NCBI GenBank assembly: GCA_900767505.1
Contig: CAAFZG010000038.1
Span: forward strand, 1 to 11,568
Direction: 5' to 3'
DNA: 11,568 nucleotides
From: Methanomassiliicoccales archaeon
Lineage (GTDB): Archaea > Thermoplasmatota > Thermoplasmata > Methanomassiliicoccales > Methanomethylophilaceae
Positions 6,930 to 11,568 of this stretch are shown here, piece by piece. The position numbers and the translations under genes are program-made. The stretch's first letter is position 1; the number at the start of each line of letters is the position of its first letter. The notes below the pieces were generated by a model. That model did not search any database and was not told the origin of the DNA. It saw only the letters and a program-made list of their open reading frames with translations.

Positions 6930-7606
6930 TTAAGCTCCAGAACAACAGCGAGAGGATCAGATCGCTCTGCATGCTCGTGCTCTGTCCGAGCGTCCTGGCG
7001 ATACTGTTCCTGTCCGTAGAACTGGGGATCGCCCCGGGAATCGCCGCAGGTCACCCGCCGGAGTATCTCAAGGGGACATGCATCGCCGTCGCACTGGTGA
7101 GCATAATCCTGCCGATCCTCAGTCTGAGGAACATAATCGTCCTGCCCCGCTGGTTCCTTGCGATGGTCTACTTCGACCTCTACATGTACGCGACGACCCT
7201 CTGCTGCGGGATGTACTTCACGATCAGCTGGTGGGGGGACTTCTCCCACGTGATATCGTCCGTGGTCGTGACGGAGATCATCCTGATGGCGCTGTGCGTC
7301 ATGGTGACATATTCCCCTGCGCACGTCACCCTCGGCTCCAACAAGGGACTTGCGATCTCCCTCTTCATAATATCCGTGAGCTTCGGCGGCATCTGGGAGC
7401 TCATAGAGTGCTCCACGGATCTGCTGGCCGGTTCCAGCTACATGGTCTACGGTGCGGCCGGGTCTCTGGCGGACATGACCGCGGATGCCATCGGAGCCGG
7501 TATCGTCTCGGTCTACGCATATTATGCGCTGAAGGTCAAGGAGCCCTCGGATATGATCTCGGAGCTCAGGATACACCTGAAGCATATGCATCACAAGAAT
7601 CAGTGA
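6926..7606 (+). CDS. YjdF/DUF2238-like integral membrane protein
   Basis: A protein of 226 residues from ATG 6926, whose ATGA overlaps the upstream stop. The frame stays open back to 6329, but that part is a shadow of the 6324 gene. It has about six helices. Features typical of the DUF2238 (YjdF-like) membrane family are W-W-G-D-F-S-H (102-108, matching the family's W-x-D-x-x-x-H), then GGIWELIE (154-161) on a helix and LADMTADAIGA (181-191), the D-M-x-x-D-x-x-G-A element. The molecular function of that family is not known. Acidic and His residues grouped at membrane borders could bind a metal or ion; this is inference. The gene ends 7 bp before a convergent glycosyltransferase gene. Confidence 0.65.
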   Translation: MIKLQNNSERIRSLCMLVLCPSVLAILFLSVELGIAPGIAAGHPPEYLKGTCIAVALVSIILPILSLRNIIVLPRWFLAMVYFDLYMYATTLCCGMYFTISWWGDFSHVISSVVVTEIILMALCVMVTYSPAHVTLGSNKGLAISLFIISVSFGGIWELIECSTDLLAGSSYMVYGAAGSLADMTADAIGAGIVSVYAYYALKVKEPSDMISELRIHLKHMHHKNQ

Positions 7607-7613
7607 TCGGAGC

Positions 7614-8906
7614 TTATCCGATCCTGATGTCCAATACCCTCTCGTCGTCCGAATCCGGGCGACGGAGCGTCCTGACGCACATCCACATCATCAGGACCAG
7701 GAGCACATCGCGGCAGAAGTTGAATGTTATGTACAGGTCCGATGTGTTGTCATACTGGAGGAACCACCTTCCGAAGTCGACGGCAAGGAGCACGACGACG
7801 CAGACGTATGCCTTCATCCAGTCGTTTTTGGCCATGAAGGGAATCATGGCCATCATGAGCATTATCCACACCATGTACTGCGTGGAGAACACCTTGTTGA
7901 ACATCATGAAGGTCAGGATCACCACTAGGGACATCAGGATCAGCGAGCGGTCGTTCCAACCCTTTTCGTGACCGCAGACGTTCTTCGTCACGTATCTCAG
8001 CGCCAGGATGAACGAAAGTGCGATGGCAACCCCCATGACGGCGGTCCAATACGGAAGGACGGCTTCGCAGATCGGTCCGACGACGTCGTGTGTGTCGTGC
8101 AATGGGACTATCTGATACGTCCCGATACCGACAAGCGCTAGCAGCCTCACTGATTCGGCGAACAGACTCTCCACCTGGAATCCGCGGTCTGAGTGGAATC
8201 CTACGAATCCCAGTATCTCGGAGAAAGAGACTCCAGCGGACATCAGGGGCAGAACCGCCAGCAGGGAGACGAACAGGCATGCGGCAGCCCCCGTTGCGAC
8301 GTTCTTCTTCCAGTTCCTGTCGTTCTCGGCTATGTTGAGCACAATGAACAGCAGTATCAGCAGCCCGGGGTAGATCTTCGTCAGTGTTGCGAAGGCCGCG
8401 AACCCGTACGCGAGTCCGAACCTCCTTTCCATGAAATAGTACATCGCGACGACGGTAAGACACGCAGGGAAGACATCGAACTTCCTTATCGGGAAGTAGA
8501 TGATGAAGAACATCGTGAATATCGCCGCAACTGCGATCTTGTTCACGTCGATGCGGTCGCAGATCTTCAGCGTGTAGTGGAGCATGATCGCAATGAACAG
8601 GATGACCTGCGCTCCGAAGATCGTCGCATAGGTGTTCAGGTCGGATGTGAACATGCCCGGCATCATGAAGAATGCCAGGGAGAACGGTGGGAATTCGAAG
8701 ACGAAATCCCTGTACGGCATCAGACCGGACTTGATCGCCTCGGAATGCTTGTAGAAGTTGAGTACATCCTCCTCGGGGCCCCCGGTCATGAACAGGAGCA
8801 CGAACATCAGGATGGCCCAGGCTGACAGCACCAGCATCCAATGAACCTGCTTCTCGGATATCGGCAGGGCTTTGACGCGGCCTTCCAAGGCCATCCGATA
8901 ATCCAT
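7614..8906 (-). CDS. Family A GT-C/DUF2029-like membrane glycosyltransferase
   Basis: A protein of 430 residues from ATG 8906, or 434 from ATG 8918. ATG 8906 is preferred because the TATA box at 8928-8934 places the transcript start there. About ten or eleven helices follow a 20-residue cytoplasmic end. After helix 1 the outer loop carries acidic EEDV and YRDFVFEFPPF (65-75 from 8906). Later come RKFDVFP (141-147), TKIYPG (176-181), FHSDRGFQVES (237-247) and NKVFSTQYMVWI (337-348). Each has its counterpart in the genes at 1 and 9020. The family layout indicates a GT-C enzyme that uses a polyprenyl-phosphate sugar on the outer face, but the substrate is not visible. It is divergent from the 9020 paralogue over a shared promoter region, which suggests common regulation. 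Confidence 0.8.
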   Translation of the reverse strand: MDYRMALEGRVKALPISEKQVHWMLVLSAWAILMFVLLFMTGGPEEDVLNFYKHSEAIKSGLMPYRDFVFEFPPFSLAFFMMPGMFTSDLNTYATIFGAQVILFIAIMLHYTLKICDRIDVNKIAVAAIFTMFFIIYFPIRKFDVFPACLTVVAMYYFMERRFGLAYGFAAFATLTKIYPGLLILLFIVLNIAENDRNWKKNVATGAAACLFVSLLAVLPLMSAGVSFSEILGFVGFHSDRGFQVESLFAESVRLLALVGIGTYQIVPLHDTHDVVGPICEAVLPYWTAVMGVAIALSFILALRYVTKNVCGHEKGWNDRSLILMSLVVILTFMMFNKVFSTQYMVWIMLMMAMIPFMAKNDWMKAYVCVVVLLAVDFGRWFLQYDNTSDLYITFNFCRDVLLVLMMWMCVRTLRRPDSDDERVLDIRIG

Positions 8907-8926
8907 ATTCTGAATCATTTGGATGG

Positions 8927-8935
8927 GTTATAAAT
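8927..8935 (-). promoter_or_regulatory. TATA box of the 7614-8906 gene
   Basis: On the minus strand the sequence reads ATTTATAAC. TTTATAA starts 28 nt before ATG 8906 and only 16 nt before ATG 8918, so a transcript should begin at about 8906-8904 and be leaderless. This decides the start codon if the box is used. Confidence 0.55.
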
Positions 8936-8990
8936 CAGTTTTGCCCTGAGATATGGAACGTTCGGAACGGTCGTAGTCACGGTTGAAAGA

Positions 8991-8999
8991 ATTATAAAG
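8991..8999 (+). promoter_or_regulatory. TATA box of the 9020-10282 gene
   Basis: ATTATAAAG, preceded by purine-rich GAAAGA (BRE-like). The TTATAA starts 28 nt before ATG 9020. The bases between box and ATG (CAAAAAGTCAACTTCTAATC) have no ribosome binding site, so the mRNA is probably leaderless. Confidence 0.6.
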
Positions 9000-9019
9000 C
9001 AAAAAGTCAACTTCTAATC

Positions 9020-10282
9020 ATGGATTGCACGGGTGACAGGGGCGCTGTACGGTTCGGGGCTGTCTTAGTCCTGATACTGTTGGTCGCCTGTGCGGTCTAT
9101 CTCATCCTTGTCAATCAGCTCGGTATCGAGACCGAGGTGGTCCGCGACCGCTATTGGAAGAACGTTTATCCGCTGTTTCACGGCGAGATCCCCGTGATGG
9201 AGTACCCTCCGTTCGCGATAGTCTTCATGGCGATACCGGGGATCTTCGCGGATCAGCCGTGGACGTACAACGTCGCATATGTCGCCGAGATGCTGGTGTT
9301 CGCGGTCATAGGGATGTACCTGGTGGCAAGGGCCGCTGGGAACCTCGGACGCGACATGAAGAAGGCCATGCTGGTCTACACGATCCTGATCCTGCTGATG
9401 TTCGAGTTCGTGGTCGACCGCTACGACATAGTGCCGATGGTGTTCGTTCTCGGAGCATTCGTCCTGTTCTCCGAGAAGAGATACGAATGGGCATTCCTCC
9501 TTCTGGCATTGGGCACACTGGTGAAGCTGTACCCGATAATCATCTTCCCGCTGTTCGTCATGTATCTGATAGGTCGCGGATGCACGAGGGACGCCGTCAG
9601 GGGAACGGCTGTGTACGTTCTGACGGGAGCTGTGGTCATGGCCGTGTTCTGGCTTATCGACCCGGAGAAGGCGACATCGTTCCTCTGGTACCATACGGAC
9701 AGGCCGCTCCAGCTGGAGTCCGTGGCGGCATCCGTTCTGTATCCTCTGTCGTTGACAGGTCTGTTCGATGCGAGAATCCAGCTCTTCGCGGACAACAGTT
9801 TCGGATCGGACAACCTGATCGGTCCGGTCCCCGATGCCGTGGCAGGGGCCCTGCTGCCTCTGATGCTTCTGAGCATAGTCCTGTTCTACATCGTGTTCGC
9901 GGTCAGGCATATGCGTTCTCCCAAGACGGATCTGCACGCGCTGAATCTGAGCATCATGGTGGTGCTCCTGCTGTTCATGCTGGTCAACAAGGTGTTCTCC
10001 GCACAGTATCTGATATGGATCATCCCGTCGGTCGCGATGCTGCATGTGTTCGGGCCCGAGGGCGGTTTCGTAAAGAAGGTCACCCGTCTGACGATCCTGA
10101 CATTGCTGCTTACACAGCTGCTCTTCGCATTCAACGCGGGGTACTGCGGAGGGGACGTCGGGTCCGCGGGGATGATACTCATTCTGATCAGGAATGTTGT
10201 GGCGTGCTCTATACTGTATATTGTGTTCAGGGAATTGGCGGGTCGGGAAAACGATGGATGCTGTCCCGAACCAGTTGTCTGA
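9020..10282 (+). CDS. Family A GT-C/DUF2029-like membrane glycosyltransferase
   Basis: A protein of 420 residues, the most complete reference for family A here. Helix 1 spans about 11-32. The following outer loop holds acidic ETEVVRDRYW (37-46) and MEYPPF (60-65), where GT-C enzymes keep their catalytic Asp/Glu. Later motifs are VDRYDIVP (132-139), VKLYP (168-172), YHTDRPLQLES (224-234) and NKVFSAQYLIWI (323-334). All recur in the genes ending at 1023 and starting at 8906. A role in adding a sugar to a lipid-linked or surface glycan is inferred from the family and from the GtrA gene in the same window. The TATA box at 8991 puts the transcript start at the ATG. The stop TGA (10280-10282) is six bases before the TATA box of the ribosomal operon. 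Confidence 0.8.
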   Translation: MDCTGDRGAVRFGAVLVLILLVACAVYLILVNQLGIETEVVRDRYWKNVYPLFHGEIPVMEYPPFAIVFMAIPGIFADQPWTYNVAYVAEMLVFAVIGMYLVARAAGNLGRDMKKAMLVYTILILLMFEFVVDRYDIVPMVFVLGAFVLFSEKRYEWAFLLLALGTLVKLYPIIIFPLFVMYLIGRGCTRDAVRGTAVYVLTGAVVMAVFWLIDPEKATSFLWYHTDRPLQLESVAASVLYPLSLTGLFDARIQLFADNSFGSDNLIGPVPDAVAGALLPLMLLSIVLFYIVFAVRHMRSPKTDLHALNLSIMVVLLLFMLVNKVFSAQYLIWIIPSVAMLHVFGPEGGFVKKVTRLTILTLLLTQLLFAFNAGYCGGDVGSAGMILILIRNVVACSILYIVFRELAGRENDGCCPEPVV

Positions 10283-10286
10283 GTAC

Positions 10287-10295
10287 GTTTATATA
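10287..10295 (+). promoter_or_regulatory. TATA box of the ribosomal protein/ndk operon
   Basis: GTTTATATA is a near-consensus archaeal box. By the spacing seen in this window the transcript should start near 10315, giving a leader of about 60 nt before the L7Ae start. Confidence 0.65.
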
Positions 10296-10314
10296 CCACA
10301 ATCAGTTAGTCGGG

Positions 10315-10335
10315 ATGCTCTCCAAGAGCCGATGA
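10315..10335 (+). other. Possible 6-codon leaderless upstream ORF in the L7Ae leader
   Basis: ATG 10315 lies 27 nt after the first T of the TATA box, just where the transcript should start. It opens a frame MLSKSR that ends at TGA 10333-10335. This stop overlaps ATG 10332 (ATGA), which is in frame with L7Ae and would add 15 residues (MNDEGAFERLKEVIE). A further ORF starts at ATG 10336 and stops at 10362. Whether any of these are translated cannot be told from sequence. Confidence 0.3.
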
Positions 10336-10362
10336 ATGATGAAGGCGCCTTTGAGCGTCTGA
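10336..10362 (+). promoter_or_regulatory. Box C/D-like element in the L7Ae leader
   Basis: ATGATGA (10336-10342) and CTGA (10359-10362) match box C (RUGAUGA) and box D (CUGA), the core of the kink-turn that L7Ae binds. Between them G10341-C10359 and A10342-U10358 can pair. After a short AGG bulge, CGC (10346-10348) pairs with GCG (10355-10357). The outer stem is poor, which weakens the case. Binding here would block the nearby ribosome binding site and act as autoregulation. Confidence 0.3.
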
Positions 10363-10376
10363 AAGAGGTAATTGAA

Positions 10377-10742
10377 ATGTCTGTATTTGTGAAGTTTGAG
10401 ACACCCAAGGAACTCTCCGACAAAGCCTACTCCCTCGCCGAGATGGCCAGGGACGGCGGAAAGATCAAGAAGGGAACCAACGAGGTCACCAAGGTCGTCG
10501 AGCGCAGCGCCGCTGCCATCGTCATCATGGCAACCGACGTCGAGCCCCCGGAGATCCTCGCTCACATGCCCGCACTCTGCGACGAGAGGAACGTCCCCTA
10601 CGTCTACGTTCCCAGCAAGGTCGAGCTCGGAAAGGCAATCGGACTCGACAAGCCTGCCGCGTCCGTCGCAATCATGGATGTCGGAAAGGGAAAAGCCCTC
10701 TGTGAAGAGATCGCCCAGGCTGTTGCAGCACTGAAGAACTGA
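10377..10742 (+). CDS. rpl7ae: Large ribosomal subunit protein eL8 / L7Ae
   Basis: A protein of 121 residues, the usual length of archaeal L7Ae. The diagnostic RNA-binding segment KIKKGTNEVTKVVERSAA (29-46) is present, where the Asn-Glu-(Val/Thr)-x-Lys stretch contacts the kink-turn. IMATDVEPPEILAHMP (50-65) and KPAASVAIMD (92-101) follow. L7Ae binds kink-turns in 23S rRNA, in box C/D and H/ACA guide RNAs and in archaeal RNase P. Start ATG 10377 is chosen because GAGGT stands 7 nt upstream and MSVFVKF matches the usual N-terminus of the family. An in-frame ATG at 10332 would add 15 residues not typical of it. First gene of the operon with S28e, L24e and ndk; its stop lies inside the ribosome binding site of the next gene. 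Confidence 0.95.
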   Translation: MSVFVKFETPKELSDKAYSLAEMARDGGKIKKGTNEVTKVVERSAAAIVIMATDVEPPEILAHMPALCDERNVPYVYVPSKVELGKAIGLDKPAASVAIMDVGKGKALCEEIAQAVAALKN

Positions 10743-10752
10743 GGTGAGCTGA

Positions 10753-10965
10753 ATGGTCGACACTGACAGCATCCCCTCGGAGGTTGTCGAGATCATCGGC
10801 AGGACCGGAATGACCGGGGAGGCTACCCAGGTCAAGGTCCGTGTACTCGACGGTCGCGACAAAGGAAGGATCATCACAAGGAACATCATGGGTCCTGTCA
10901 GGATGGGAGACATCCTGATGCTCAGGGAAACATCCAGAGAGGCCCGTAAGCTCGGAATGAGGTGA
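10753..10965 (+). CDS. rps28e: Small ribosomal subunit protein eS28
   Basis: A 70-residue OB-fold protein of the small subunit, found in archaea and eukaryotes. Diagnostic sequences are VVEIIGRTGMTGEATQVKVR (11-30), followed by VLDGRDKGRIITRNIMGPVR (31-50), and the highly conserved end LRETSREARKLGMR (57-70). A ribosome binding site GAGGTGA (10741-10747) lies 5 nt before the ATG and contains part of the L7Ae stop codon, so the two genes are tightly coupled. Full length for the family. Confidence 0.95.
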   Translation: MVDTDSIPSEVVEIIGRTGMTGEATQVKVRVLDGRDKGRIITRNIMGPVRMGDILMLRETSREARKLGMR

Positions 10966-10970
10966 TTTCG

Positions 10971-11195
10971 ATGGTAGACATGACAAGGAAGTGCTCCTTC
11001 TGCGGAGCCCCCATCGAGCCCGGAACCGGAAAGATGTACGTCAAGAAAGACGGTACAATCCTGTTCTTCGACGCCAACAAGTGCTACAAGAACATGATCC
11101 AGCTCAAGAGGGTCGCAAGGACCACAGAGTGGACTGAGAAGGCAGCCATCGAGAAGGCAGCCAGGCTCAAGGCCGCTGAGAAGAAAGAGGAATGA
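10971..11195 (+). CDS. rpl24e: Large ribosomal subunit protein eL24 with an altered zinc site
   Basis: A protein of 74 residues from ATG 10971, which has GAGGTGA (10959-10965) 5 nt upstream. The frame also offers GTG 10962, but that lies in the ribosome binding site. It has the L24e pattern CSFCGAPIEPGTGKMYVKKD (8-27), FFDANKCYKN (32-41) and TEWTEKAA (52-59), then a charged helix ending KKEE. Archaeal L24e usually binds zinc with C-x2-C and a later C-x3-C (FCSSKC). Here Cys8, Cys11 and Cys38 remain, but the third position is Asp34 (FDANKC). The site may use Asp as a ligand or be weakened. Third gene of the operon; stop and next start are separated by 2 nt. Confidence 0.93.
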   Translation: MVDMTRKCSFCGAPIEPGTGKMYVKKDGTILFFDANKCYKNMIQLKRVARTTEWTEKAAIEKAARLKAAEKKEE

Positions 11196-11197
11196 TC

Positions 11198-11568
11198 ATG
11201 GCCATGGAGCAGACCTACCTCATGGTCAAACCCGACGGAGTCCAGCGCGGACTCTGCGGAGAGATCCTCTCCCGCTTCGAGAAGAAAGGACTGAAGATCA
11301 TCGGCATGAAGATGATGGTCATCCCCAAGGACGTCGCAGAGAACCACTACGGCGAGCACAAGGGCAAGCCCTTCTTCCCCTCACTCATTTCCTACATCAC
11401 TTCCGGACCTGTCATGGCAATGGTCCTGGAGGGCGAGAACGCCGTGTCCATCTGCAGGAACATGATGGGCAAGACGAACCCTGCCGACTCCGCTCCCGGA
11501 ACCATCCGCGGAGACTATGCCATGGTCACCGGAATGAACATCATCCACGGATCGGACTCCGTCGAGTC
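11198..11568 (+). CDS. ndk: Nucleoside diphosphate kinase, 3'-truncated by window end
   Basis: 123 complete codons are visible from ATG 11198; the frame is open at the window end. The enzyme passes the terminal phosphate from ATP to other NDPs through a phosphohistidine. Visible family motifs are MVKPDGVQRG (9-18, with the active-site Lys11), SGPVMAMVLEG (69-79), GKTNPADSAPGTIRGDY (91-107) and NIIHGSDS (114-121), where His117 is the phosphorylated residue. The usual length is 140-150 residues, so about 20-30 are missing. GAGG (11187-11190) lies 7 nt upstream. Its place after L24e is common in archaea and suggests co-expression with ribosome synthesis. Confidence 0.95.
   Translation, partial: MAMEQTYLMVKPDGVQRGLCGEILSRFEKKGLKIIGMKMMVIPKDVAENHYGEHKGKPFFPSLISYITSGPVMAMVLEGENAVSICRNMMGKTNPADSAPGTIRGDYAMVTGMNIIHGSDSVE

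Noticed and set aside
9154..10335. 393-codon + strand frame inside the 9020 gene
   Set aside because: Shadow frame: charged, Arg/Gly/Ser-rich, no motif, whereas the overlapping frame has the family A motifs. Only its last six codons matter, as the possible leader mini-ORF.
10194..10376. Longer L7Ae reading frame starting inside the preceding gene
   Set aside because: L7Ae family length and N-terminus (MSVFVKF) and the GAGGT site fix ATG 10377; the transcript is predicted to start near 10315.
1..11568. tRNA, rRNA, CRISPR array, insertion sequence or attachment site
   Set aside because: Read through on both strands; I saw no cloverleaf with a T-arm consensus, no regularly spaced direct repeats, no transposase or integrase motif and no terminal repeats.

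Overview
The window comes from an archaeon, most probably a methanogen of the Methanomassiliicoccales (class Thermoplasmata). The right end carries the archaeal gene order L7Ae - S28e - L24e - nucleoside diphosphate kinase, each gene with a strong GAGGTGA-type ribosome binding site. TATA boxes of archaeal type stand before most transcription units. A fragment of a BspA-like leucine-rich-repeat surface protein is present, a family common in gut members of that order. None of the 14 genes whose end is visible stops with TAG (12 TGA, 2 TAA), as expected where UAG is read as pyrrolysine. The order-level assignment is inference; the archaeal assignment is firm.

Layout. 1-1023 (+): 3' part of a polytopic GT-C/DUF2029-like glycosyltransferase (family A). 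1059-1541 (-): GtrA-like flippase. 5314-1594 (-): operon of two tandem paralogous membrane glycosyltransferase-like proteins (family B) on either side of a membrane-anchored extracytoplasmic protein. 5381-5629 (-): tail of a leucine-rich-repeat surface protein, probably a remnant. 5630-6323: small unrecognised gene(s) on the + strand in a palindrome-rich stretch, with an in-frame TGA between two coding segments. 6324-7606 (+): two overlapping membrane-protein genes, the second YjdF/DUF2238-like. 7614-8906 (-) and 9020-10282 (+): two more family A proteins, divergent from a 113-bp promoter region. 10377-11568 (+): the ribosomal protein/ndk operon, cut by the window end.

How they fit. Five GT-C-like proteins, a GtrA flippase and one anchored exported protein in 10 kb suggest a locus that builds a cell-surface glycan or lipid-linked saccharide: GtrA moves polyprenyl-phosphate sugar across the membrane and the GT-C enzymes use it outside. 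Acceptors and sugars cannot be read from the sequence. The strongest non-coding signal is a repeated promoter geometry: five or six units have an A/T-rich TATA-like element starting about 25-28 nt before an ATG, so their mRNAs are probably leaderless. This also moves several start codons. The ribosomal operon follows the same rule but has a roughly 60-nt leader that begins with a 6-codon leaderless ORF and contains a box C/D-like element just before the gene for the kink-turn-binding protein L7Ae.
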